A stretch of DNA of 64,000 nt, taken from the NCBI RefSeq assembly GCF_030863805.1, contig NZ_CP132957.1, forward strand, positions 1,364,001 to 1,428,000, written 5' to 3'. A program made the position numbers and the translations under genes. The notes beneath the pieces were generated by a model. It searched no databases. It was given only the letters and a program-made list of their open reading frames with translations, and was not told the DNA's origin. Shown here one piece after another: positions 18,597-27,120 of this stretch; within the stretch, counting starts at the first letter, position 1, and the number at the start of each line of letters is the position of its first letter. The stretch comes from Kineothrix sp. MB12-C1. GTDB lineage: Bacteria; Bacillota; Clostridia; Lachnospirales; Lachnospiraceae.

Positions 18597-18937
18597 ATTA
18601 CTAAATCCCCTCTATAATGTATTACAAAAAATGTAAAACAAGTGTCTGATCTAACGAAGTATCGTGAAAGGCTAAATATAGAGATGAAAATAAGTTTTCA
18701 ATCCTCAATTTGGAGGATGATTATGCAAGCATATTATAACTTATTTTAATAGAAAGTGAAAGCTTTATTACCAACTAAGGATAAGATTGTTTTAAGATTA
18801 CTTTGCGTTTTACAAGACAATACCGTTTATCTTTTCAGTAATTGACATAACCAGACAATATTGTATAACAAAAAGGTATAATATGGGAATTAATTTTCAA
18901 TAGGGATTTTACGAACAATGAGCAGGAAATTAAATTA
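18597..18937. other. 341-base intergenic region between divergent genes
   Basis: No gene was recognised. It holds a small hairpin near 18700 (ATCCTC / GAGGAT) and the promoter of the CotH-like gene at its right end. AT-rich, otherwise featureless. Confidence 0.6.
18842..18869 (+). promoter_or_regulatory. Putative sigma-A promoter of the CotH-like gene
   Basis: TTGACA (18842-18847), a 16-base spacer and TATAAC (18864-18869). It lies about 70 bases before the ATG. A second TATAAT occurs at about 18876 but has no matching -35. Confidence 0.5.
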
Positions 18938-19957
18938 ATGGACAAACGAATTATAGGACTTATAAGTATTATCATTACTTTCTTTTTGATTGTAACCGTT
19001 ACCACACAAATAGATAATAATTCATCGGCAAGTATAGATTATTTTGAAGGTTTACACTTTTCTATCGGTAAAGGTGTAAATACACAGGATATTTATTGCT
19101 ATTATGCGGAAGCCGATGATTCCAATTATTTATTTCTACCTGCCTATGCGTCCGATATACAAGTAAACATTTCACATCTGGATTGTGCCTATTTTACCTA
19201 TCAGGGCACCGTCTATCAGCAGGGTGATCTTTTCATTGACAAGCGCGGAAAAACGAACGAACTGATTTTCTATGACAAAGACGGAACTATCCTTCAACAA
19301 GGAAATTTGAAAGTTTATCAATCGGCCAATATCCCGTGCATCGATATTTCTACCGCTTCAGGAAGTATGTCTCATATTTATGAAAACAAGGAAAACAAAG
19401 AAGAAGGTATGATAAAAGTACTTTCCGAAACCGGAGATTTATTACGTTACGATAACTTCTCTGCTCTTCACGGTCGAGGAAATACCTCATGGGAAAGCGA
19501 CAAAAAGGGATTCGAGCTCCGCTTTGACAACCCGGTCGATATGCTGGGTATGAAGCCTGCCAATCGCTTTATATTATTATCCAACTACTATGACAGCACC
19601 TATTTGAGAAATAAAATCGGTATGGATCTTGGTACGAGTCTTCTTATGGGGTCTACTCCCCAATCACAATTCGTCGACCTTTATATCAACGGCAATTATG
19701 CCGGGTTATACCAGATTATGGAAAGAATTGGATTAGAAAGCAATCAAACCGACGTTAAAAGCGACTATTTATTGGAAATAGATTATTTAGAAAGAACCGT
19801 TGACAAAAACTATATTCTACTGGAAAATAAGCAGCCTATTGTAATAAAAGAATGGAACAATACCCTTTCGGATAAGGAGCTGAAACAAATAGAAAGTAAG
19901 ATTTCGAACAGCCATCAAGGAGCCTATGGATTTAATCTTTTTATTCTGGTCTATTAG
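18938..19957 (+). pseudogene. CotH-family protein, 3'-truncated
   Basis: N-terminal signal anchor (residues 5-24), an extracellular domain, then the CotH kinase-like domain: LHGRGNTSWESDKKGFELRF (about 169-188), YDSTYLRNKIGMDL, FVDLYINGNYAGLYQIMERI and LLEIDYLE. CotH proteins are atypical kinases, first known from spore coats and also found as secreted surface proteins. The match stops at about residue 330, before the conserved C-terminal half (the normal family length is well over 450), and the last residues (YGFNLFILVY) are encoded by sequence belonging in another frame to a DUF4956 gene. I infer a deletion that fused the two. An N-terminal product could still be made. Confidence 0.75.
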
Positions 19958-20303
19958 CGTAGGTATTATATGCGGTGCAGGTTTGCCTCAAATAGCGGTA
20001 CTCATGTCGCTTTTTGTTACTGCGGCCGTTATCTGTCTCGAGAAGATTCCACTCGTTCGACCGCCGATGATTCTGGTGATTCACGCGGCAAGGGGAACAG
20101 ATGCGGATGAGATCGTAAAGACGGTAAATACTTATTGCAAATACAGCAAAATTAAAACCAGAACATTGCTGGAAAGAAACTTAAATCTTGTAATCGAGGT
20201 TCGCACAGATAAAGGTAATAACTTACTGCAAGCTATCGATTCTCTGGATGGAATCAATTCAGTCTCGCTGTTGGAGCACAACGGGGAAGTAACTTATCAA
20301 TAA
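19926..20303 (+). pseudogene. DUF4956 membrane protein, C-terminal remnant
   Basis: A 125-residue frame that begins in the middle of the DUF4956 domain: one membrane segment (LFWSISVGIICGAG onward) and the cytoplasmic tail of the family (DEIVKTVNTYCKYSKIKTRT, ending DGINSVSLLEHNGEV). Full-length members have several N-terminal membrane helices, which are missing. It overlaps the truncated CotH frame in a different phase, with no convincing start of its own. CotH, VTC-type polyphosphate polymerase and DUF4956 genes often occur together, so a single deletion removing the middle gene explains the arrangement. Confidence 0.7.
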
Positions 20304-20333
20304 AAGCTTATTAATGAAAACACAACTTTGCTA

Positions 20334-20362
20334 TTGACAAAACTTTTATCAGTCATTAGAAT
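20334..20362 (+). promoter_or_regulatory. Sigma-A promoter of the T-box transcript
   Basis: TTGACA (20334-20339), a 17-base spacer and TAGAAT (20357-20362), immediately upstream of the T-box leader. Confidence 0.75.
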
Positions 20363-20371
20363 GTGTTTAAT

Positions 20372-20655
20372 GATAAAGATAAATGCAATGAAGGAAAGTA
20401 GTAAGCATGAACGAAATTGCAGAGAGAGGATGGCTGGTGAAAATCCTTATGGAGTCCATGGTGAAGCAGTTCCGGAGCAGGGGAGCCCAAAGGCACAGTA
20501 ATGTATGTGTTCAGTAGGTTTCAACGTACTCCCACGTTACAGGGGAACACCATGATTGTGGTGGCTGAGAGCAGGTCTTCCTGAATTTAGGTGGTAACAC
20601 GGATATAAGTATATTCGCCCTAAGCGTAAAAGTTTTTACGTTTAGGGCTTTTTCT
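20372..20655 (+). ncRNA. T-box leader, probably tRNA-Ala responsive
   Basis: A T-box riboswitch between a promoter and an aminotransferase gene. The T-box core AGGTGGTAACACGG is at 20589-20602; its TGGT should pair with an uncharged tRNA ending ACCA, that is with discriminator base A. The stem I AG-rich bulge (GCAGAGAGAGG) is at about 20419. GCA (20466-20468) stands directly before GTTC, which pairs with GAAC (20409-20412), and is a candidate alanine specifier codon. The terminator is the 15-bp stem at 20617-20648 followed by TTTTT. Uncharged tRNA should favour the antiterminator and read-through. The T-box class is certain; the amino acid is inferred. Confidence 0.88.
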
Positions 20656-20680
20656 TTGTCATAAAATAGTCGGAAAGGGC

Positions 20681-21913
20681 ATGGTATTTTATATGAAAAC
20701 GTTTGAAAAATCATCAAAGCTTAACAATGTGTGTTACGACATCAGAGGACCCGTAATGGATGAGGCTAACCGAATGATTGCCTCCGGAGAAAAAATAGTA
20801 AAGTTGAATATAGGAAATCCGGCACCATTTGGTTTCCGGGCGCCGGATGCCGTAATAAAAAGTATGTCAGAGAATCTTACGAGCACGGAAGGCTATTCGG
20901 ACTCTAAGGGACTCCTCAGTGCAAGAAACGCAATTGTTGAATATTGTAAGATCAAACAGATGCCCGATGTTTCTGTGGAAGATGTGTATACAGGAAATGG
21001 GGTCAGCGAATTGATTACCCTATGCATGCAGGGTCTTCTAAGCGACGGCGATGAAGTACTCGTTCCCATGCCTGATTATCCTCTGTGGACCGCTTCCATC
21101 ACTCTTTCGGGAGGCCGCGCTGTCCATTATCGATGCGACGAAGAAAATGAATGGTATCCGGACATTGAAGATATGAGCAGAAAGATTACGGACAGAACGA
21201 AAGCAATTGTCGTTATTAATCCGAACAATCCAACCGGCGCACTTTATCCGAAAGAAATACTACTACAAATCGTAGAATTGGCAAGACTGCATGAACTGAT
21301 TTTATTCGCGGATGAAATCTATGATCGTCTTGTCATGGATGGGCATGAGCACATTGCTCTGGCTTCCCTCGCTCCGGATCTTTTTACCATATCCTTCAAC
21401 GGCTTATCAAAGTCTCATCTCCTAGCCGGTTATCGATGCGGATGGATGTGTCTTTGCGGTGATAAATCCCGGGCACAAGGATATATAGAAGGAATCAATC
21501 TTCTCTCTTCCATGAGATTATGTTCCAATGTACCCGCACAATCCTTAATTCCAACTGCTCTGGAACATCTTGACGATGCAAAAGATATGCTTTTACCGGG
21601 AGGAAGGGTCTATGAGCAAAGAGAATATATGTATAATGCCATTAAGGATATTCCGGGGCTTAGCGTCGTCAAACCTAAGGCTGCTTTTTATATGTTCCCA
21701 CGCCTGGATATTGAAAAATTCGGTATTGTGAACGATGAACAATTCGTCCTGGATTTCCTTAAAGAGAAAAAAATACTGTTCACACACGGCGGAGGCTTCC
21801 ACTGGGCAACGCCCGATCATTTCCGTATCGTATACCTGCCTTATGTAGATGAGCTCGGTATGGCTGCAGAAGCATTGAGGGATTTTCTCCAAAGTTATAA
21901 GCAACATTGTTAA
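20681..21913 (+). CDS. alaA: AlaA-type alanine (glutamate-pyruvate) aminotransferase
   Basis: A fold-type I PLP aminotransferase of about 406-410 residues. It follows E. coli AlaA closely through LNIGNPAPFGFRAPD, GYSDSKGLLSAR, VPMPDYPLWTASITLSGG, VINPNNPTGALY, LFADEIYDRLV and SFNGLSKSHLLAGYRCGWM, where Lys of GLSK is the PLP lysine. It would make alanine from pyruvate and glutamate, consistent with control by a T-box whose candidate specifier is an alanine codon. Two starts are possible: ATG at 20681, whose AAAGGG is very close, or ATG at 20693, giving MKTFEKSSKL. The second is more like homologues. Confidence 0.9.
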   Translation: MVFYMKTFEKSSKLNNVCYDIRGPVMDEANRMIASGEKIVKLNIGNPAPFGFRAPDAVIKSMSENLTSTEGYSDSKGLLSARNAIVEYCKIKQMPDVSVEDVYTGNGVSELITLCMQGLLSDGDEVLVPMPDYPLWTASITLSGGRAVHYRCDEENEWYPDIEDMSRKITDRTKAIVVINPNNPTGALYPKEILLQIVELARLHELILFADEIYDRLVMDGHEHIALASLAPDLFTISFNGLSKSHLLAGYRCGWMCLCGDKSRAQGYIEGINLLSSMRLCSNVPAQSLIPTALEHLDDAKDMLLPGGRVYEQREYMYNAIKDIPGLSVVKPKAAFYMFPRLDIEKFGIVNDEQFVLDFLKEKKILFTHGGGFHWATPDHFRIVYLPYVDELGMAAEALRDFLQSYKQHC

Positions 21914-21926
21914 TAGAAGCTATTCC

Positions 21927-22074
21927 GTAACTATTCAGCAGGTCTGCGCATTTACTGCGCTGACCGTAAGATAATGTCGAATAACAAGTAAAAATCCCAT
22001 CACCGAAGGTGATTTTAATGGATTTTTACAAAGCAATCTTTGCTTTTGTGACTGTGAGGGTACTGAACAGTTAC
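21927..22074. repeat. Palindromic three-hairpin element with 8-bp flanking direct repeat
   Basis: The ends GTAACTATTCAG and CTGAACAGTTAC are inverted repeats. Inside are three hairpins: GGTCTGCGCA / TGCGCTGACC, GTAAAAATCC...GGATTTTTAC enclosing ATCACC / GGTGAT, and AAAGCAA / TTTGCTTT. GCTATTCC occurs on both sides (21919-21926 and 22075-22082), consistent with a target-site duplication; the right copy overlaps the end of the EAL-HDOD gene. The element may also end transcripts arriving from both convergent genes. No gene inside. Confidence 0.75.
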
Positions 22075-22075
22075 G

Positions 22076-23284
22076 CTATTCCATAAAGGTGAGCACTTTA
22101 TATGCCCATTGAACGGACTCCAAATATCCTTCATATAGCAAACCGGTATTGAGCCGGATCGCTTCGGCGTATTGATGAACTTGCGCCCAATCTCCTTGTT
22201 CATATGATAACATCAGGGAGCAGAAAGGTTTTAAACTACCCTTTCCATAAACAAGCGCATCAAATACATCCCCGGAAATCAACATCCCTTCCAAAGCCTT
22301 TTCCATCGGCTGATCTAAAAGGGCATCCAAAGTGCTGAACAGACACATCATAGAAATCTCTTTTTTACGATTCTTATATATGCTGTTGTCTGCCACAAAT
22401 TCACCAAATCTCGAGCGGACCAGCGATAACGTCATAAGCTCTAACGGCTTATTATGAGCAATATCTTGGAGCATTAATATATTTATCCATCTCTCCAAAT
22501 CGGTAAGTCCCATGCGCACCAATGCATATCGAATGGAATGGAAGGCCGATTCCCCTTTCTTATGGCTGATAACTTTCATAAAACGATAGGCAAGATTTAC
22601 GTCCGTTTCAATAATTTCCGTCATAATATCATAGGAAGGCTCTTCTTTCTTCAATTCCTTAAGGAGCATGAAATATTGCTCCTTCGAGCTCCTCCTCACG
22701 CTGAATCCTGTCACGATTGCGGGTTTACTGAAAAAATATCCTTGAAACAGATGAAACCCCATATCGGATGCTTGACGGAATTCACTTTCCGTCTCAATTT
22801 TTTCTGCCAAAAGAGTCTTTTTCTCGGAAAGTGCCCGTCTTACATCGCTGACAAGTGTATCCAGGGGTGTAATCCTAATATCATATTTTATGATATCGGC
22901 TAATGGAACCAGAGGATAGGCGTCATAGCCTTCTTCAAAGTCATCCAGCGCAATCTGATAACCTTGATTTTTTAAATATTCAATTCTGTTCATTAATGTT
23001 CCATCCACCTTCACGGTTTCAAGCACTTCAATAATAAGCGCATCCGGTTTGATTAACTCTATATAATCGGACATAATAAAATCATAGTCAAAGTTAATGA
23101 AGGCTTTGGCTGTGCCGACAACCCTATCAATACCCTGTTCGAACAGATTACCGACAACAGAGGCTGTAGCTGCCATAGCGGAAGCACCTTCGAATTTCCC
23201 TGAGTTCGCATCGGAACGGAACAAAAGTTCATATCCATAGATTTTCATTGCCTTATTGAATATAGGCTGCCTTGCCATAAACAT
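22076..23284 (-). CDS. EAL-HDOD signalling protein (degenerate EAL)
   Basis: A 402-residue cytoplasmic protein with an EAL-like N-terminal domain (MARQPIFNKAMKIYGYELLF; residues 3-22) and an HDOD domain (about 205-400). The EAL motif reads YELLFRS and the usual catalytic acidic residues are mostly missing (LDDFEEGYDAYPL remains), so it probably senses or scaffolds rather than hydrolyses cyclic di-GMP. This YuxH/CdgJ architecture affects motility in several bacteria. ATG at 23284 has GGTGG six bases upstream. The stop codon lies at the edge of the palindromic element. Confidence 0.9.
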   Translation of the reverse strand: MFMARQPIFNKAMKIYGYELLFRSDANSGKFEGASAMAATASVVGNLFEQGIDRVVGTAKAFINFDYDFIMSDYIELIKPDALIIEVLETVKVDGTLMNRIEYLKNQGYQIALDDFEEGYDAYPLVPLADIIKYDIRITPLDTLVSDVRRALSEKKTLLAEKIETESEFRQASDMGFHLFQGYFFSKPAIVTGFSVRRSSKEQYFMLLKELKKEEPSYDIMTEIIETDVNLAYRFMKVISHKKGESAFHSIRYALVRMGLTDLERWINILMLQDIAHNKPLELMTLSLVRSRFGEFVADNSIYKNRKKEISMMCLFSTLDALLDQPMEKALEGMLISGDVFDALVYGKGSLKPFCSLMLSYEQGDWAQVHQYAEAIRLNTGLLYEGYLESVQWAYKVLTFME

Positions 23285-23427
23285 AAATAACCACCGGATT
23301 CTTTCTTATGAGAGTTATTTTATCGGGAGTAGGACAATTGATGCTCTAAGTAAAATACAATAATTTATAATTAATATTTTACCATAAAATGTACAGATTA
23401 TACAACATATGATATTTTATAAACAAA

Positions 23428-23450
23428 AAAACCGGGGTCATCCCGGTTTC
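23428..23450 (-). terminator. Intrinsic terminator whose loop holds the stop codon of the YczE-like gene
   Basis: AAACCGGG pairs with the downstream CCCGGTTT, then comes TTTTTGTTT on the minus strand. The TGA stop of the coding region is in the four-base loop region, so the 5' arm is also the last coding codons. Confidence 0.85.
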
Positions 23451-24061
23451 TTCTTTTGATAAAGTAATATTGGCTGTGCTAAATGCTTGTTAAAGAATTG
23501 GATTAACGGTCCCATACAAAAGGCGGTAATAACTGTTCCCACTCCTACTGGTGCGCCCAAAAGTCCACCCGTAATTACGCAGAATAAATCGGTACCAATA
23601 CGGCATATGCTGAATCGCGCCACCTTTTTCTCAGATAAATACAGTGCGATTGAATCATAGGTCGAAACACCGAGATCTGCCGTAAAATACAAAGAGGACG
23701 CTATACATAAAAGCAATAATCCCAAACACAAAAATATGATCTTACTGCTAATGCTTTCTACAGGATATTGTCTTTGTAACCAGCCATATGTCCACTCCAC
23801 TACATAGCCAAGCAATGTTATATTTAGGACCGTTGCGATTCCTATGTATTTTCTCTGTACCAAGAATACAACAAGTAGCATAAGTCCATTAATTATCATA
23901 TATAATAATCCAAAGCTAATTCCTGTTAATTCCTGTATTCCCGCGCAAAATGTTTGAAACGGATCCGTTCCCCAATGTGCCATTCGAAATAATGCAACGC
24001 TAATACCGCATATAATTATTCCGACACATGACATCACAATTCTTCGATTTCTATTTTCCAT
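23438..24061 (-). CDS. YczE/YyaS-YitT-like integral membrane protein
   Basis: A 207-residue protein with about five hydrophobic helices (near 8-28, 45-68, 75-93, 105-127, 155-180). The patterns ALFRMAHWGTDPFQTFCAGI and ADLGVSTYDSIALYL form the internal repeat seen in the YczE/YitT group of Firmicutes membrane proteins (DUF6198-like). The substrate or role is not known; YczE-type proteins are thought to be transporters or membrane accessory factors. It stands alone with its own terminator. Confidence 0.75.
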   Translation of the reverse strand: MENRNRRIVMSCVGIIICGISVALFRMAHWGTDPFQTFCAGIQELTGISFGLLYMIINGLMLLVVFLVQRKYIGIATVLNITLLGYVVEWTYGWLQRQYPVESISSKIIFLCLGLLLLCIASSLYFTADLGVSTYDSIALYLSEKKVARFSICRIGTDLFCVITGGLLGAPVGVGTVITAFCMGPLIQFFNKHLAQPILLYQKKKPG

Positions 24062-24174
24062 TGCTTAGTATCTCCCTTTGTCTCATATGTAAAAATTGAG
24101 CCGATTTTTCTATTTTAACGGATTTGTCTCCGGAAAGCAAACATAATCAGAATAAATAAAAGGGCATCTCACAG

Positions 24175-25095
24175 TTACATTCCATTCATGGTACGAACTT
24201 CTCGATATATTGCTTCTATTTCTGCCCTAGTCGCTAATTTCTCCGAATAAGCCGTTGCACAACCGGCTGACAATCCCCAATGAAATGCCCGCCCATAGTC
24301 TCGGCTCTCCATCCAGGCATACATAAATGCAGCCAGCATTGCATCCCCTGCACCCACTCCGTTTACAAGATTTCCTTTGGGCACCGGACTGCTATGAACA
24401 GTCCCATCTTCAGCCAGCAAAACAGCACCCTCGCCAGCCAGAGAAATCAGCACATTCTTCGCACCCATTTGCTGAAGCTTTCTACCATAAGGCAGAACCT
24501 CCGCTCTTGTCTTTAATTCCACCTGAAAGAGTTCACTTAATTCGTGATTATTCGGCTTAATTAAAAATGGGCGATAAGGAAGCACATTCAGCAGCAAATT
24601 TCCTGTAGCATCCACTACCGTCTTCACGCTGCGTCCATCCAAGTTTTTCATAATCCTTTGATAAATATCCTCAGGCATAGAGGCAGGGATACTGCCGGAT
24701 AAGAACAAAACATCGCCCTCCTCAAGCTGATCAAGTTGCTCCATAAGTTGAGCGATTTTTTCTTTATTAATCTTAGGTCCTTGTCCGTTAATCTCTGTTC
24801 CTTCGATTGATTTTAGCTTTAAGTTTATCCTGGTAAGCCCCTCTTTCACCCGGATGAATCCGTTATTAATCCCAAGACTTTCAATATACCTACTGACCTC
24901 ATCTCCTGTAAATCCGGCAACAAACCCTAATGCCGTGCTCTGAATGCCCAGATTCATCAGTACGGCAGAGACATTGAGGCCCTTTCCTCCCGGCACTAAA
25001 CGCTCAGAACCGGTTCGATTAGTATGTCCCAACCGAAAATCATCGACAGCTACAACATAGTCCAATGAAGGATTGAGGGTTACTGTATAAACCAT
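24175..25095 (-). CDS. fruK: 1-phosphofructokinase-type PfkB sugar kinase
   Basis: A 306-residue PfkB kinase. It starts MVYTVTLNPSLDYVVAVDDF, and has the LVPGGKGLNVS motif (about 34-44), the phosphosugar subgroup's SGSIPASMP (about 134-142), IKPNNHELSELF, and the NGVGAGDAMLAAF anion-hole and catalytic Asp (about 244-256). This pattern is that of FruK/LacC, which phosphorylate fructose 1-phosphate or tagatose 6-phosphate. No fructose PTS lies next to it, so the exact substrate is open. Strong AAGGAGGATGTTGT before ATG. Confidence 0.88.
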   Translation of the reverse strand: MVYTVTLNPSLDYVVAVDDFRLGHTNRTGSERLVPGGKGLNVSAVLMNLGIQSTALGFVAGFTGDEVSRYIESLGINNGFIRVKEGLTRINLKLKSIEGTEINGQGPKINKEKIAQLMEQLDQLEEGDVLFLSGSIPASMPEDIYQRIMKNLDGRSVKTVVDATGNLLLNVLPYRPFLIKPNNHELSELFQVELKTRAEVLPYGRKLQQMGAKNVLISLAGEGAVLLAEDGTVHSSPVPKGNLVNGVGAGDAMLAAFMYAWMESRDYGRAFHWGLSAGCATAYSEKLATRAEIEAIYREVRTMNGM

Positions 25096-25128
25096 ACAAC
25101 ATCCTCCTTTTCCAATTCTATTATCACA

Positions 25129-25305
25129 TTATATAAACCTTAACTGTTTAAGCCCTATCGTCACTCTATCCCGGGCAAACTTTCCTGCCACTAAGTCAGC
25201 TATTTTTTTTACTTCTTCAGGAGCATCACCCATGGCAATTCCTACACCAACATATTCTAACATTTCTATATTATTTTGACTATCCCCAAAGGCATAGGTG
25301 CTCTC
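25129..25305 (-). pseudogene. Remnant of a Cof-type HAD hydrolase (C-terminal end only)
   Basis: On the minus strand this stretch encodes STYAFGDSQNNIEMLEYVG, then VGIAMGDAPEEVKKIADLV and a short tail to TAA. That is the conserved HAD-IIB C-terminus (FGDxxNDxEML, AMGNA). The frame is closed by a TGA just upstream and the rest of the gene is gone. It is left between fruK and the divergent WYL regulator. Confidence 0.75.
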
Positions 25306-25366
25306 TTTTCAGACACTTACATAGAATCTGTCAATATTCCGTGCTATAATAATCCATAATACTATA

Positions 25367-26290
25367 GTGATTGGAGTGAAGGTCATAAAGAACTATCGTT
25401 TATTTCAAATAATTTATCTGCTGTTGGAAAAGGGTACGATGACTGCCCCTCAGCTTTCCCATGTCCTAGAGGTTTCCGTACGCACCATTTATCGGGATGT
25501 GGAAACACTCTCTATGGCAGGCGTTCCGATTTATACCTCGGCAGGAAAAGGCGGAGGCATTTCTTTGCTGCCCGGTTATACCTTTGACAAAATGCTGCTC
25601 TCTGATGATGAACAGAACGAACTTCTTTTTGCCATACAGAGCTTGAAAGTAACTGACCGAAATGTGGATGCTTTGTTACAAAAGCTCGGAACCACATTCC
25701 AAAAGCCGCGCCATAATTGGATTGAAGTGGATTTCTCCCGTTGGGGTATGAGGGAGATGGATACTGCCCGATTTGAAATGCTCAAGACAGCAATTATAGG
25801 GCGGCAAATGCTGAACCTGACATATTGCGGCGTATCCGGTGCAACAACGAATCGCATCATTTGTCCGCTTAAGCTAATTTATAAGGACAAGCATTGGTAT
25901 TTACAGGCATTTTGCCGCAAGGCCGATGATTTTCGCTTTTTTAAAGTGGGACGAATCATCGAGATGTCAGGAACAGGTGATACCTTTAGCGATGAGTATG
26001 AAGATGAAATTCCACCCATTGAAGTGGAGGCACCGTATTTTTCTGCGGTCCATTTGAAATTGCGCATGACGGATCGCCTTGCTTTTCGAGTCTACGATGA
26101 ATTCGACCGACCCCTTATTACATCACAGCCGGATGGCAGCTTTATGGTAGAAGTAGATTTCCCAATGGACAGTTGGGTAATTAGCTATCTGCTCTCTTTT
26201 GGCACTGAAATTGATGTGTTGGAACCTCCTGAACTTCGGAATGAATTATCGAAATACGCACAAAAAATTGCCGACCACCACAAAACATGA
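25367..26290 (+). CDS. YafY-like HTH/WYL-domain transcriptional regulator
   Basis: An N-terminal helix-turn-helix (YRLFQIIYLLLEKGTMTAPQ, then LEVSVRTIYRDVETLSMAGV, residues about 10-55), a linker, and a C-terminal WYL domain (about 135-215; ICPLKLIYKDKHWYLQAFCR, where WYL is HWYL) with a WCX extension. WYL proteins bind nucleic acids or small ligands and regulate nearby genes. The GTG at 25367 and a GTG at 25376 are both possible starts. It heads a three-gene set with a zinc ribbon gene and a DUF3788 gene, which it may control. Confidence 0.9.
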   Translation: MIGVKVIKNYRLFQIIYLLLEKGTMTAPQLSHVLEVSVRTIYRDVETLSMAGVPIYTSAGKGGGISLLPGYTFDKMLLSDDEQNELLFAIQSLKVTDRNVDALLQKLGTTFQKPRHNWIEVDFSRWGMREMDTARFEMLKTAIIGRQMLNLTYCGVSGATTNRIICPLKLIYKDKHWYLQAFCRKADDFRFFKVGRIIEMSGTGDTFSDEYEDEIPPIEVEAPYFSAVHLKLRMTDRLAFRVYDEFDRPLITSQPDGSFMVEVDFPMDSWVISYLLSFGTEIDVLEPPELRNELSKYAQKIADHHKT

Positions 26291-26351
26291 CATACAGTTG
26301 TCAGCTTTTGTTTGGTATCATAGGATTATTAAAATCAAGGAGGAAATTATA

Positions 26352-26627
26352 ATGAACTATGAGAATCAGAATTTTTGTCAGAGTTGCGGTATGCCTATGG
26401 GCGACACAGATGAGTGGTACGGTGCAGAAGCGGACGGCAGTAAGAATACCGACTACTGCAAATATTGCTATGAAAATGGGGCGTTCACCTCAAACAGCAC
26501 GATGGACGAGATGATTGAATTCTGTGTCCAGCCAATGGTAGAACACACACCCGGCATGACCGACCAAAAAGCGCGGGAAATGATGCAGCAGTTTTTCCCC
26601 ACACTAAAACGCTGGAAAGCACAGTAA
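26352..26627 (+). CDS. Small zinc-ribbon domain protein
   Basis: A 91-residue protein with paired Cys motifs CQSCGMPM (9-16) and CKYCYENG (about 36-43), a treble or ribbon-type zinc site (Zn_ribbon_2-like). The C-terminal half is helical (MTDQKAREMMQQFFPTLKRW). ATG at 26352 has an excellent AAGGAGG and is used in preference to an upstream frame that overlaps the regulator gene. No function is established. Confidence 0.85.
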   Translation: MNYENQNFCQSCGMPMGDTDEWYGAEADGSKNTDYCKYCYENGAFTSNSTMDEMIEFCVQPMVEHTPGMTDQKAREMMQQFFPTLKRWKAQ

Positions 26628-26649
26628 AAAGAGATGGGGGCATAGACAA

Positions 26650-27078
26650 GTGAACTGGCATGAGTTTTATCCCAAAGATAACCGACCGGATCTATCAGCA
26701 ATATCCGCATATATCAACAACCCCTTGTGGGATGAGCTGTGCAGCCATCTGGAAAATTCTTATGGCGTTTCTCCCACAGTGGAATATAGCATCTGTTCCG
26801 GTGCCCCGGGCTGGAACCTCAAGTATAAAAAGAGCGGACGTGCCCTTTGCACACTCTACCCTGCAGAGGGATTTTTCACCTGTCTCGTGTCCATAGGCAG
26901 CAGGGAAGCCATGGAAGCTGATCTACTACTTGTCACCTGTACCGACTATCTTCAGGAACTTTATCAAAACACCGAACCGTTTAACGGCGGACGCTGGCTG
27001 ATGATTCGTGTTGCCTCTCCGGAAATTCTATGCGATGTCAAGGCTCTCATTGCCCTGCGTGTGAAGAAAAAGAAATAA
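26650..27078 (+). CDS. DUF3788 family protein
   Basis: A 142-residue cytoplasmic protein matching DUF3788 by NNPLWDELCSHLENSYGVSP, YSICSGAPGWNLKYKKSGRA and NGGRWLMIRV. The family is often encoded next to YafY-like regulators, as here; its role is unknown. The start is GTG at 26650 with GGGGG upstream. It is the last gene before a repeat-rich gap. Confidence 0.85.
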   Translation: MNWHEFYPKDNRPDLSAISAYINNPLWDELCSHLENSYGVSPTVEYSICSGAPGWNLKYKKSGRALCTLYPAEGFFTCLVSIGSREAMEADLLLVTCTDYLQELYQNTEPFNGGRWLMIRVASPEILCDVKALIALRVKKKK

Positions 27079-27120
27079 TCGGGTAAGAAGTCATCAATTA
27101 ATTGCTCGCTGCCCATTACA

